Positions 24,845 to 34,480 of a DNA stretch of 64,000 nucleotides are shown here, in pieces. The position numbers and the translations under genes are program-made. Every line of letters starts with the position of its first letter. Positions within the stretch are counted from its first letter, which is position 1. The stretch is from an uncultured Pseudomonadales bacterium (GTDB lineage Bacteria > Pseudomonadota > Gammaproteobacteria > Pseudomonadales > Pseudohongiellaceae): NCBI GenBank assembly GCA_943842505.1, contig CALTDI010000012.1:56588-120587 (forward strand), written 5' to 3'. The notes beneath the pieces are model-generated. The model was not told where the DNA came from and made no database searches. It worked only from the letters and a program-made list of their open reading frames with translations.

Positions 24845-26656
24845 ATGCAGTTAGATGGTTATTCAAAACTACTCAAAATCGGCGAAGGCGGCATGGCCTA
24901 TGTCTATCGGGGCATTCAGGAGTCGCTGCAAAGACCTGTAGCTATCAAGTTATTGATCAATGACCTCAGCCGTGATGAGGAGGCTAGACGGCGCTTCGAT
25001 CGAGAGTCCTACATTATCGCAAGATTGACACATCCAAACATTATTCATGTTATCGACCGCGGGATTAGCGCGGATGAGATGCCCTACTTCGTCATGGAGT
25101 ACGTAGAGGGCGTCGATCTGGGCACCGCGTCCAAGATCAATGAGATCTCTCATAAGGACAAGATCGATATCATTATTCAGCTGCTGAAGGCTCTGGCCTA
25201 TGCTCACCAGAATAATGTGATTCATCGCGATATTAAGCCAGAAAATATTCTCATCGATGAGAGCGGCAACGTGAAAATCCTGGATTTCGGAATAGCGCAG
25301 TTCTATGAAGAAAAGAGAGAGGTAACCAACCAGACAACATCGGGCACCGTGATGGGGACATACAACTACATGTCGCCCGAACAGCGCGAGTCCTCGGATA
25401 ACGTCACGGAACGAAGTGATCTGTATTCCATTGGCGTGGTCATGTACGAGTTGTTCACTGGCAAGATTCCCACCGGTGTTTTCCCCGAACCGTTCCGGCT
25501 AAATACTGAGATCGAACCCGAACTGAACCAGCTAATCTTGAGCTGTCTGAACCAGGACCCGGAACTGCGCCCACAATCTGCAGAGCAATTGAAGAATGAT
25601 CTTCTGGCGGTATCACAGGGTTCCCACATAGATGTCGAACAGCGGCTACGAGCTGAGCAGGGAATCACCAAGATCAAGTCCAAGTTCTTATTATTAGACA
25701 TTCTGCGCGAAGACAAATTTGGTTCGGTCTACCTCTACCAACAAAAAGATAGAAACAACCTACTTATTATCAAGAAGAAGGTGAGCACCAGTGGCGGCTA
25801 TGAGGCGAGCAACCTATTGGCATCTCTAGAACACGAGAACATCGTGAAGACACACGGCACCTCTCGCAACGACAGACACTTTATTCTAGTGCAGGAATAT
25901 CTTAGCGGTGGGACACTAAACGACAAGCTCTCCTTTGTGCTTAACTGGCAAGAAATTCTGAAGATCGCCAACCAAATATGCCAGGCGATGATTTTTGCGC
26001 ACAATAACCGCATAGTGCATGGACACCTTCGCCCCACGAATATTTTATTCACCGCTGATGGCCGGGTGAAGCTCACCGACTTCTCCCTGGAGGATGACCT
26101 CAGCACCGTTGAGAACGCGCAGTTCTATCATCTGAAGAATGAGGAACGCAGCAAGGCATCTGACATCTATGCGACTGGGGTAATTCTCTACCAATTGTTT
26201 ACCGGCTCGCTACCGAGCAGCGATCAGGAAACCAGTTTCGTAGTGCGAAAGTCTTTCACAAAACTACCGGACGATATTCAGCGACTCATCGCGAATATGA
26301 TATCGACAGTACCCCAGGGTCGCGAGAGCGACAGCCTGCAAAGAGCGGTGGAGCTCTTCCAAAAGCATAGTCAGAACAAGCATCACAAAACCTTTACTGA
26401 CAAGACTTCTAGCACTGATCCAGACGCCAGTATTAAGCTGCAGAACCCCGCTGCCACACCAACCGACGGCGCAGCATCGATGGCCTATCTCAAAAAGTCT
26501 CCAATAAGCGCTCGAATGGGCTTTTTATTCGGACTGCTGCTACTGATTTTTGTACAATACCTGTATCTCTTTGATGGTCAGGAAAAGATTAACCAGAGCC
26601 TGCCAGAGGTCTATTCCATGCTGGTCGATCGCATTGAAGCATTCAGGACGGATTAA
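24845..26656 (+). CDS. Membrane Ser/Thr protein kinase with tandem kinase and pseudokinase domains
   Basis: 603 residues. Domain 1 (about 6-255) is a complete Hanks-type kinase: P-loop GEGGMAYV (13-20), VAIK Lys35, HRDIKPEN (127-134), DFG (147-149) and the APE-like MSPEQ. Domain 2 (about 280-508) keeps the fold (LVQEYLSGGTL, DIYATGVILYQLFTG) but has HGHLRPTN instead of HRDxKxxN (392-399) and DFS instead of DFG (412-414), so it is probably a pseudokinase. A Ser/Thr-rich linker leads to one membrane segment at about 558-576 and a short external tail. Its stop overlaps the phosphatase start (TAATG). Substrates are probably the FHA protein and unknown envelope proteins. Confidence 0.93.
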   Translation: MQLDGYSKLLKIGEGGMAYVYRGIQESLQRPVAIKLLINDLSRDEEARRRFDRESYIIARLTHPNIIHVIDRGISADEMPYFVMEYVEGVDLGTASKINEISHKDKIDIIIQLLKALAYAHQNNVIHRDIKPENILIDESGNVKILDFGIAQFYEEKREVTNQTTSGTVMGTYNYMSPEQRESSDNVTERSDLYSIGVVMYELFTGKIPTGVFPEPFRLNTEIEPELNQLILSCLNQDPELRPQSAEQLKNDLLAVSQGSHIDVEQRLRAEQGITKIKSKFLLLDILREDKFGSVYLYQQKDRNNLLIIKKKVSTSGGYEASNLLASLEHENIVKTHGTSRNDRHFILVQEYLSGGTLNDKLSFVLNWQEILKIANQICQAMIFAHNNRIVHGHLRPTNILFTADGRVKLTDFSLEDDLSTVENAQFYHLKNEERSKASDIYATGVILYQLFTGSLPSSDQETSFVVRKSFTKLPDDIQRLIANMISTVPQGRESDSLQRAVELFQKHSQNKHHKTFTDKTSSTDPDASIKLQNPAATPTDGAASMAYLKKSPISARMGFLFGLLLLIFVQYLYLFDGQEKINQSLPEVYSMLVDRIEAFRTD

Positions 26657-27414
26657 TGTCGGAGACTCAGACACTGTTAAAAATAGCGGGCTATACGGAC
26701 ACGGGATTACGCCGTGAGTATAACCAGGATCATATTGGATTCGACCAAGAACTCGGCATAGCCGTCCTTGCCGATGGTATGGGTGGACATAAGGCTGGAG
26801 AGGTCGCCGCCCACATGGCCGTCAAGTTCGTGTTAGAAAAGCTCCGCAAATTCGTTTTGCAGGAAAATTCCGTATCGATAACTGGTTCTCAGTTATTGGA
26901 ATTTGTCTCCAATACAATTTCTTCTAGCAATACTGAGATATACAGTGCTCAAGAGGCTGAGCAAGCCTACAAAGGCATGGGCACGACGATTGTAGCTACC
27001 GTGGTCATGGGCTCTCAGGTCTATGTGGGACATGTAGGTGATTCTCGCCTGTACCTATACAGAAGCCGCACCCTGCAGCGGCTCACTAAAGACCATAGCC
27101 TGGTGCAGGATTTGATCGATAGAGGCTTTTACACCGAGAGAGAAGCACGCAGCGCCAATGTCGGTCATGTTGTAACGCGAGCCTTGGGGACTCGCCCCGA
27201 GGTTGAGGTAGAAGCAAACGAAGAGCAGCTTCAGGCCTACGATCTACTGCTACTGTGTTCTGACGGCTTGACCGACATGGTTTCCGATTGGCAGATTGCT
27301 GAAATTATTGATGAAAACATTGCTGATTTAGAAATTGCCGCCAAGAAACTGATTGCATTAGCGAATCACTACGGCGGTAAAGACAATATTTCTGTCATTC
27401 TCATGCAGACCTAG
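26656..27414 (+). CDS. PP2C-family Ser/Thr protein phosphatase
   Basis: 252 residues, the usual length of bacterial Stp/PrpC. Metal ligands are visible in TGLRREYNQDHIGFD (Asp25), VLADGMGGHKAGEVAA (Asp40, Gly41), LLCSDGLTDMV and YGGKDNISVILM. It needs Mn or Mg ions and reverses Hanks-kinase phosphorylation in the cytoplasm. It is translationally coupled to the kinase by a one-base overlap and followed by the FHA gene after 41 bases, forming a kinase-phosphatase-reader operon. Confidence 0.95.
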   Translation: MSETQTLLKIAGYTDTGLRREYNQDHIGFDQELGIAVLADGMGGHKAGEVAAHMAVKFVLEKLRKFVLQENSVSITGSQLLEFVSNTISSSNTEIYSAQEAEQAYKGMGTTIVATVVMGSQVYVGHVGDSRLYLYRSRTLQRLTKDHSLVQDLIDRGFYTEREARSANVGHVVTRALGTRPEVEVEANEEQLQAYDLLLLCSDGLTDMVSDWQIAEIIDENIADLEIAAKKLIALANHYGGKDNISVILMQT

Positions 27415-27455
27415 CAGGGGAATACAGCTCAGAAACCGAGAGGATAGTAATTATC

Positions 27456-28139
27456 ATGCCAGGTAAATTGGAATTCAGTTTTAACTCTTCGCGATTGGGT
27501 GACTTTCCCCTCGACAAAGAAGTTATGACGATTGGTCGCAAGGATGATAATGATATTCGTATCGAAAATCTCGCCGTGAGCGGACATCATGCAAAGCTGC
27601 TTACAATCTTTGATGATTCGTTTTTGGAAGATTTGGATAGCACCAACGGCACTTACGTCAACGGCCAACCGATAAGAAAGCACCCGCTTAAGAACGGCGA
27701 TGTTATCGTCATTGGCAAACACGAACTGCGCTATATCAACGAATCCATGTCAACAGGCGATGACGACAAGACAGTTCTTATTAGGCGCCAATCCGGACTG
27801 AATTCTTCTCCCAACCCAAGCCTGCATAAACCCATTGATATGCCCGGCTCCTCGAGGGAAGGTCAGGGTGCCGCAAAGCTGCAAATTCTAAACGGCAAGG
27901 GTGCGGGCAAGGAATTAGCCCTTGAAAAACCTTCTGTAAAACTTGGAAGATCCGGCGCTGAGATTGTGCAGATAAACAAACGACCGGACGGCCATTTCAT
28001 TGTCAGCCTGAACCAGGAAAGCGAAGAGAATCTGCTGATGATCAACGGTGAAGCGGTTGGCTCTCGCGCAGTCAAGCTGCACAATCATGATGTTATCGAG
28101 ATCAATAAGCTCAAGATCGAATACTACCTCTCCGCCTAG
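27456..28139 (+). CDS. Double FHA-domain phosphothreonine-binding protein
   Basis: 227 residues. The first FHA domain (about 1-95) has all hallmarks: TIGRKDDNDIRI (Gly27-Arg28), VSGHHAKL (Ser42, His45) and DSTNGTYVNG (Asn64, Asn69). A linker rich in Ser, Gly and Pro with TVLIRR follows; Thr there is a plausible target of the upstream kinase. The second domain (about 135-227) has FHA-like spacing (VKLGRSGAEIV, MINGEAVGSRAVKLHNHDVI) but lacks SxxH and the TNGT loop, so it is degenerate. It likely reads phosphothreonine signals for the kinase/phosphatase pair. Confidence 0.9.
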   Translation: MPGKLEFSFNSSRLGDFPLDKEVMTIGRKDDNDIRIENLAVSGHHAKLLTIFDDSFLEDLDSTNGTYVNGQPIRKHPLKNGDVIVIGKHELRYINESMSTGDDDKTVLIRRQSGLNSSPNPSLHKPIDMPGSSREGQGAAKLQILNGKGAGKELALEKPSVKLGRSGAEIVQINKRPDGHFIVSLNQESEENLLMINGEAVGSRAVKLHNHDVIEINKLKIEYYLSA

Positions 28140-28339
28140 CAGCCTGGTCGCCAGCCAATTCGCAGCTCGAAACCGTCTTCGGCGGGAACGAAGAAGGCTG
28201 TCTCCGACAGGTTATTCTCCGCCGCCAAGGCCTGCATGGTGTGCTCTGGCAGCCACTTCTCTAGCGGACATATCGCCGCTGGGTTGCCCTCAAAGACTCT
28301 ATTAGCAAAGGCATCGACCTGATACACACTGATGTTCAT
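28136..28339 (-). pseudogene. PhzF-family gene remnant (N-terminal fragment)
   Basis: The 67-residue frame starts NISVYQVDAFANRVFEGNPA, then EKWLPEHTMQALAAENNLSE and TAFFVPAEDGFEL, the exact N-terminus of PhzF-like isomerases (normally about 260-300 residues), including the catalytic-site Glu of NNLSETAF. After FELR the sequence becomes IGWRPGC and stops inside the end of the FHA gene. The C-terminal three quarters are gone, so the operon end seems to have been joined to a broken phzF. Confidence 0.8.
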
Positions 28340-28462
28340 CTGTTGCTTTCCTTCTACTTACGCGATCGTCGCTAACTCAAATACGGGCTTACCTGAACTT
28401 GTAGGGGCACAAATAGGAATACATGGGGTTTTAAGAGCAGCCAAGACGGAGCGAGCTACTGC

Positions 28463-29485
28463 CTACAACTTACTTAGTTGCTGCGTTTTAGCAGCCAATA
28501 GCACATGGTCTTCGACCAGATCGTACAGGCTACGCAGGTGCCCTCTTCTAGCCGGTCCGGGCGCACTCTCAGAAGTCGCGACAACGACGAGATCTAGCTC
28601 CTTCACGACGAATATTAGCTGGCCGCCATAACCCCAGGCGACAGGAACCTGCATGCCTGCCAAGTCTCGAAGCCACCAACCATAACCGTAGAAGCGACCC
28701 TGACCACGAGGCGATGTGGCGCGAGGCTGGTGCGAAGCCTGCACCCAATTTTTGGAGATCACCTGATCACTGCCACGCAGGCCATCGTTTAGATACAGAC
28801 GGCCGAATTCCAACATCTGACGCGGTGTCATCTCCATATCGTTGCCGCCGAAATAGATTCCCTGGGGATCTTGCGGCCAATAGGACATGGAGAAGCCAAG
28901 CCGCGAACTTAGGTTTTCCTGAGCGAACTGTTTGGCACTCATGCCACTCGCCTTCGTCAGGATCGCTGACAGAAGGTGGGTGCTGCCGGTACTGTAGAGC
29001 ATCCGCGTGCCGGGGGCGGCTACTAGGGGCTGCTTAAGGGCGAACTCAACCCAGTTGTCGCTGAGCACCCACTTCCCGTAATTGCGATTACTGGTCGTCT
29101 CCAGACCCGATTGCATGGTGAGGAGGTTCTCGATGGTGATCTGCTGTTTTACTCCATCATCGCTGGAAGAAATGATTTCTGGAAAATACTGCACGACTTT
29201 CTCATCAACCGAGGCGATTATTCCCTGATCGATGGCGATTCCAACCAGAGCAGAGATAACGCTTTTCGAGGCTGACTTCATATTCGCAGGGCGTGATGGA
29301 TCGCGGCCGTTGTAGTAGTGCTCGAACACCAACTCATCGCCGCGACTGATCAACAGGCTGTGAAGTCTGGGTAATTGCTTAGCCGCGTCATGAGCGGCCG
29401 AATACTCCACATCCTGAGCTGCTGCTGGCAGCGAAGACAGGGAGAAGAGAAGCGCAGTTATCAGAATGTGATGCTGATATTTCAT
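28463..29485 (-). CDS. Exported serine hydrolase, class C beta-lactamase-like
   Basis: About 340 residues with a signal peptide (MKYQHHILITALLFSLSSLP, ending AAAQ). The nucleophile motif SxxK is SASK in NMKSASKSVISALVG. The second motif is LYSTGSTH (Tyr-Ser-Thr rather than Tyr-x-Asn), and the third region is WGYGGQLIFV in place of HxG or KTG. This places it with the broad beta-lactamase/esterase/EstB group rather than true AmpC. The frame opens at 29533, but the signal peptide Met at 29485 is the sensible start. Substrate unknown. Confidence 0.87.
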   Translation of the reverse strand: MKYQHHILITALLFSLSSLPAAAQDVEYSAAHDAAKQLPRLHSLLISRGDELVFEHYYNGRDPSRPANMKSASKSVISALVGIAIDQGIIASVDEKVVQYFPEIISSSDDGVKQQITIENLLTMQSGLETTSNRNYGKWVLSDNWVEFALKQPLVAAPGTRMLYSTGSTHLLSAILTKASGMSAKQFAQENLSSRLGFSMSYWPQDPQGIYFGGNDMEMTPRQMLEFGRLYLNDGLRGSDQVISKNWVQASHQPRATSPRGQGRFYGYGWWLRDLAGMQVPVAWGYGGQLIFVVKELDLVVVATSESAPGPARRGHLRSLYDLVEDHVLLAAKTQQLSKL

Positions 29486-29628
29486 AGCAAAGATGCGGCA
29501 AGAAAAAGAAAGACTAGTTAAGGCGATTATCACTCAAATCGAGACACAAGCAAGAACCAATACAGTGAATATGATCTATGGCATGGGAGCCATAGATCAT
29601 ACCTCTCAGACGAAGCCAGACAGGCTCC

Positions 29629-32553
29629 CTAGATACTCGCGAAGACGTCCGCCACCATCGATGGTGTAAGAATCTGCGGCAGGATTATAGGCTCTTTGCT
29701 GGTATCACCCGGGTAGAGGACATACAGCGGAACGGAGGGACGATTGAACTTATCCAACATCGCCGTAATCTCCGGATCCTCATTGGTCCAGTCGCCTTTC
29801 ATGTAGGTGATATCGTTATCCAGCAAGGCTTGCCCCACACGATCCGTGCTAAGTGTCGTCTGCTCGTTAGCGAGACAGGTAATACACCAGGCGGCCGTCA
29901 TATTGACGAACACGGGGCGGCCCTCTGCCTGAATCTCATCCAAGCGTGCCGTACTGAAAACCTCGTAGTTCTGCGTGGAGTTACCTTCTGCATCGACGCT
30001 CGCAGTTTGCACTGGGGCCAGAGTTTGCAAGAAAGGTGTCTGCATCAGGTAGACGGCAGCGACCAAAGCAGCAACACCCACGGCATAGTTAACCGTGCGC
30101 AGTATCGGCCCCAGAGTAAAGCGGCGCTGATACAACCAGGCAGCGAAGGCCAGTAAGATACACACGCCTAATACCAGTGACATACCCATGACACCAACCT
30201 GCGTTCCTAAAACCCAGAGGAAGAATAGTGCAGAGGCATACAGCGGGAACGCCATAAACTGCTTGAATGTCTCCATCCATGCGCCTGGCTTCGGCATGTA
30301 CTTCGTTAGCGCCGGCATAAAAGAGAGCAGCAGAATCGGTAGCGCCATACCCAGACCTAAGGATATGAATACCAGCATCGCCACGGCCCAGGGCTGAGTT
30401 AGTGCGAAGCCCAAGGCAGGCCCCATAAACGGCGCCGTGCAAGGTGTAGCAACAGTCGTTGCCAACACCCCGGTAAAGAATGAACCTTTGTAGCCTTTCT
30501 TCTGTGCGAGCCCGCTTCCTGCTCCCATGAGCCCGGTGCCTATTTCAAATACTCCGGAAAGACTAAGCGCCATCATGAAGAATACGTAGACGATAAACGC
30601 GAGGAACCAAGGCTGCTGAAACTGAAACGCCCAACCGATGCGCTCGCCACCGGCTCGAAGGATGATTAACACAGTAGCCAGCGCAACAAACGCACCAACC
30701 ACGCCTGCGGTATAGGCAATACCACTCATGCGTTGCTTCTGTACCGACTCACCCGCGTTCTTCGCGAAGCTGAGTGCCTTCATCGATAACACTGGAAAAA
30801 CACAGGGCATTAGATTCAGTATGAGACCGCCCATCACGGCGAAAAGCATATACAGCAATAAGCCACCGCCGGTGCCACTATTGCCACTTGTTTTCTCAGA
30901 AGCGGCGAATGGCACCAGAGTGATTTGATTGGCATCTGCAGTAGGATTCTGAAAATCGTAGGCGACTCGGTCTCCTAGCTCGTTCTCAAGAACCAGCACT
31001 CCATAGACTTCGGTCAGGTCTTCCAACATGCGCCTAGGCTGCTGGTGAGTTATCTGAATTAGATTTCCCTGAATACTGACATCTCTTAACGGACCAGGCT
31101 TGATGATGCGGCGCTGTTCCGGAAAGAAAAAGGCTTCACTGTAGTCGGAAAAAACTGCATCTGGCGCCTCGAAGCCCAGACTCACTCTCTCCCCGGCTAC
31201 GGCGATGATTGACTTAATATCGTGATCGACGATCGGAAGCTGCTCTCTGGTAGAGGCAAATAGTTGCGCGTTAGCCGCATCCAGCTCTACAGATTGTGCT
31301 ACTGGCAAGGTGATGCTCAGCCTCTGCTCGCCAGGTATACAGATTTGCTCACACACGTTCCAGAAGGCCAGCGTGGATAGCTCGACCGTATCGCCCTCGT
31401 AGTCAGCCGGGATGGTGACCGCGACCGGATGCAACACTTCTTCTTCGTAACCGAAGTTCACCAGGTCGGTGTCATAGAATGGCAGCCAATGTGGCGCTGG
31501 CCACTGCAGCTCCGATATATTAGTTCCCTCTGGCGCGGTCCATTCATTCGCACTGGTAGGTTCGCCGCTATCGCCACCCATCTTCCAATAGGTATGCCAG
31601 TGTTCCGCTGGGTCGAGGCGCAGCCCCAACCAGATAGTTTCGCCGGGAACAATATTCGTAGTCTCTGCTATTAACTCGACTTCGATACTGTGATCCCAGG
31701 CGACATTCGCATAGCGCGGTTTTATGTCGTAGCCATGCCATTGCCCGTCATCATCGATATAGGCGAGCAGGCCATTCAGTTCTTCCAGACTCGTATCGAA
31801 GCGGCGGTGTTGATCCGTAGAAATCTGCAGCCTGTTTCCGTCCTTCATGACTTTGCGGAAAGGCGCGTACTTCATAATGCGACGCTGTTCGGGAAAGAAC
31901 CAAACTTCATCGACGTCATCGAATAGATTTTCTTCTGCTTCGATCATGACATTGAATTTGCCATCGAAGCTGTTGAAGTTAGCCTGCAGAGAGTGCCCAT
32001 CGATGGGTACAGGTGTCATCGCCCTGGTTTCGGCAAATGCTTGCTGCCACTTGTCATCGATTGATGCATTGCTTGCCACTGGTAATGACAGAGCAAAGTC
32101 TGCCTCGCCTGGAATACAGATTTCATCACAGACCTGATAGTCAACATGGGTGCTGACAGCAAAGGTAGAGCCGCTGTAATTAGCTGGCACAGTTACCGGT
32201 ATGGGCAGGAAAACCTCGCGCTCGTAGGTGAAGGTAACCAGGTCGCTGCCAGGGAAAGGGGTCCACTCAGGTATTGGCCAAACGATATCGCCGGCACTGC
32301 TTCCCGCAGGTAATTGCCACTCGCTAGCCGCGGTAGCCTCACCGCTATCGCCACCGAATTTCCAGTAGGTATGCCAGTGCTCAATGGGGTCGAGTCGAAT
32401 GGCCAGCCATAGCGTTTCGCCAGGAACCACATTACTGGTTTCGGAGATTAACTCGACTTCTATCTGATCGGTCTTGTGAATCTGCGCCTGAGCTATGCCA
32501 GAAAACAGAATAAAACCTATAAATATCAGAAGGTTATGAAAATTATTACGCAT
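29629..32553 (-). CDS. DsbD/ScsB-like thiol:disulfide reductase with duplicated N-terminal domain
   Basis: About 974 residues: signal peptide (MRNNFHNLLIFIGFILFSGI), two homologous periplasmic domains, an eight-segment membrane domain with LMPCVFPVLSMKALSF and TPCTAPFMGPALG (the redox cysteines), and a C-terminal thioredoxin domain with AAWCITCLANE. Electrons would pass from cytoplasmic thioredoxin through the membrane to periplasmic partners. The N-domain is repeated with a period of about 260 residues (VPGETLWLAIRLDPIEHWHT near 40 and VPGETIWLGLRLDPAEHWHT near 299; each with a CxxxCIPGE motif). Usual ScsB-type proteins have one copy. The frame opens at 32625; the signal peptide decides the start at 32553. 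Confidence 0.9.
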   Translation of the reverse strand: MRNNFHNLLIFIGFILFSGIAQAQIHKTDQIEVELISETSNVVPGETLWLAIRLDPIEHWHTYWKFGGDSGEATAASEWQLPAGSSAGDIVWPIPEWTPFPGSDLVTFTYEREVFLPIPVTVPANYSGSTFAVSTHVDYQVCDEICIPGEADFALSLPVASNASIDDKWQQAFAETRAMTPVPIDGHSLQANFNSFDGKFNVMIEAEENLFDDVDEVWFFPEQRRIMKYAPFRKVMKDGNRLQISTDQHRRFDTSLEELNGLLAYIDDDGQWHGYDIKPRYANVAWDHSIEVELIAETTNIVPGETIWLGLRLDPAEHWHTYWKMGGDSGEPTSANEWTAPEGTNISELQWPAPHWLPFYDTDLVNFGYEEEVLHPVAVTIPADYEGDTVELSTLAFWNVCEQICIPGEQRLSITLPVAQSVELDAANAQLFASTREQLPIVDHDIKSIIAVAGERVSLGFEAPDAVFSDYSEAFFFPEQRRIIKPGPLRDVSIQGNLIQITHQQPRRMLEDLTEVYGVLVLENELGDRVAYDFQNPTADANQITLVPFAASEKTSGNSGTGGGLLLYMLFAVMGGLILNLMPCVFPVLSMKALSFAKNAGESVQKQRMSGIAYTAGVVGAFVALATVLIILRAGGERIGWAFQFQQPWFLAFIVYVFFMMALSLSGVFEIGTGLMGAGSGLAQKKGYKGSFFTGVLATTVATPCTAPFMGPALGFALTQPWAVAMLVFISLGLGMALPILLLSFMPALTKYMPKPGAWMETFKQFMAFPLYASALFFLWVLGTQVGVMGMSLVLGVCILLAFAAWLYQRRFTLGPILRTVNYAVGVAALVAAVYLMQTPFLQTLAPVQTASVDAEGNSTQNYEVFSTARLDEIQAEGRPVFVNMTAAWCITCLANEQTTLSTDRVGQALLDNDITYMKGDWTNEDPEITAMLDKFNRPSVPLYVLYPGDTSKEPIILPQILTPSMVADVFASI

Positions 32554-32729
32554 TTTGACTCCCATCAAATCATGCTTAAGATGATACGCGAGCGAGACCG
32601 TGCTTTGTGTGCCAAAAGGTAACAAATACGGGGGATTCTGTCATTTAAAGACCGCCTAGATGAGACTTTATTTCAAACATTATCGGCGGCAATCAGACTT
32701 ATCTGGATATGCCCTTCTGGCACGCCCGA

Positions 32730-34472
32730 TCATTCCCAGCCCAGTATGCTCTCAACCATCAGCTGCAGGGTCTGATTTCCGCGAAACTCATTAATATCTA
32801 GCCTGAAGGCGATTTCGATATCTGTCATGCCCGGATCCGGCCAGTCCTGTTCATCTATGTTGAATGCAATAGCATCGATGGTCTGTCTGGGGGACTGTAG
32901 GGGCGCGAGAACCAACTTCAGATGATTCTCCCCTACCCTGCGCTGCTGGATGACCTTGAACTTGCCATCAAACACTGGCTCGGGGAATTCCTGCCCCCAG
33001 GGGCCCGCCTTAATTATCTCGGCGGCGGTGGCCATCGAGAATTCATCTTGCTGCATCTCTCCGTCGCTCAATAGCTTTGCCTGCAGCAAGTCATCATCCA
33101 ATAGCTTCGCCGCCTGACTCTGGAAGGCCTCGGTAAACGCCTGCAGCTTGTCTTTCTCGAGGCTAAGACCAGCTGCCATAGCGTGGCCGCCAAACTTAGT
33201 GATCATACCCGGATTACTGCTAGCCACAGCATCCAGCGCATCGCGAATGTGAAAGCCCTTAATCGATCTGGCAGAGCCCTTGATTTCGCCGTCGTCAGCT
33301 TCGCCCGCATCGGCGAAGGCGATGACCGGTCTGTTGAATTTCTCCTTCACCCGCGAGGCAAGAATACCGACCACACCCTGATGCCAACGCGCATCATAGA
33401 TGCATAATGCTGGCGGAAGGTCGCTTCCCTCCAGGGAAAATTCCTGCAGAAACTTAAAAGCCTGCTCGCGCATATCGCCCTCGATCTGCTTGCGATCCTT
33501 GTTCATGCCATCGAGTTGTATGGCCAACTTGTAGGCGCTGCCCTCATGCTCAGTTAGCAGGCATTCGATGCCCGTGGACATATCATCCAATCTTCCCGCC
33601 GCGTTTAATCTTGGCCCTATGCTGAAACCAAGGTCGGTGGCGGTGAGCCGCGCAATGCTGCGGTTAGCGATCTCCAGCAGGCTCTTGATTCCAGGCCTGG
33701 TGCGACCGGCCCTGATTCTGCCCAGCCCTTCACTTACCAGAATGCGGTTATTACGATCCAGCGCGACGACGTCCGCCACCGTACCCAGGGCAACCAGGTC
33801 CAGCAGATCCGCGAGCTTTGGCTCGGCGATGTCTTTGTCTGTAAACCAATTCATTTCTCGCAGCTTGGCCCGCAATGCCAGCATCACATAGAAGATTACC
33901 CCTACTCCGGCGATGCTCTTGCTCGAAAAGGAACATCCCTGCTGATTCGGGTTCACTATGGCCGATGCTTTTGGCACCTGGGCAGCCGGCAAATGGTGGT
34001 CTGTAATGAGAACCTTGATGCCAGCGGCATTGGCGGCATCGACTCCTTCGATGCTGGATATCCCATTGTCGACTGTGATGATTAGATCTGGGTTTTTCGT
34101 CTGTGCCAGCTCAACTATCTCGGGCGTAAGACCGTAGCCATAGTCGAATCTATTTGGAACTATGTAGTCGGTATGGAGAAAGCCAAATTGCCGCAGCGCC
34201 TTTAACGCAACGACGCAACTAGTCGCGCCATCGGCATCGAAGTCAGCAACAATAAGCGTGCGTTGCTGCTGCTCTAGCGCCGTAATCAGCAACTGCACTG
34301 CCGCGTCTATACCCTTGAGCTGTGCGGGAGCAATCAGGTTTGCAAGGCCCAACTCCAACTCCTGAGCATCTTTGATATTGCGCTGGCTGTACACACGCCG
34401 CAATAGCGGGTGCATCGATTGAGGTAGGTCTAAGGTGTTGTTGGCTGATCTGCGTTTTACGAGAATAGGCAT
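32730..34472 (-). CDS. recJ: Single-stranded-DNA 5'-3' exonuclease RecJ
   Basis: About 580 residues. DHH-family metal motifs are present: VADFDADGATSCVVALKALR, ITVDNGISS, and VLITDHHLPAAQVPKASAIV with the DHH triad. The DHHA1 domain has FGGHAMAAGLSL, followed by an OB-fold-like C-terminus. RecJ degrades 5' single strands in recombination and mismatch repair. The frame begins with a TTG at 34484 overlapping the thrC stop; the ATG at 34472 (MPILVKRR) is the more likely start. Last gene of the hom-thrC-recJ group. Confidence 0.96.
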   Translation of the reverse strand: MPILVKRRSANNTLDLPQSMHPLLRRVYSQRNIKDAQELELGLANLIAPAQLKGIDAAVQLLITALEQQQRTLIVADFDADGATSCVVALKALRQFGFLHTDYIVPNRFDYGYGLTPEIVELAQTKNPDLIITVDNGISSIEGVDAANAAGIKVLITDHHLPAAQVPKASAIVNPNQQGCSFSSKSIAGVGVIFYVMLALRAKLREMNWFTDKDIAEPKLADLLDLVALGTVADVVALDRNNRILVSEGLGRIRAGRTRPGIKSLLEIANRSIARLTATDLGFSIGPRLNAAGRLDDMSTGIECLLTEHEGSAYKLAIQLDGMNKDRKQIEGDMREQAFKFLQEFSLEGSDLPPALCIYDARWHQGVVGILASRVKEKFNRPVIAFADAGEADDGEIKGSARSIKGFHIRDALDAVASSNPGMITKFGGHAMAAGLSLEKDKLQAFTEAFQSQAAKLLDDDLLQAKLLSDGEMQQDEFSMATAAEIIKAGPWGQEFPEPVFDGKFKVIQQRRVGENHLKLVLAPLQSPRQTIDAIAFNIDEQDWPDPGMTDIEIAFRLDINEFRGNQTLQLMVESILGWE

Positions 34473-34480
34473 CAGAACAT

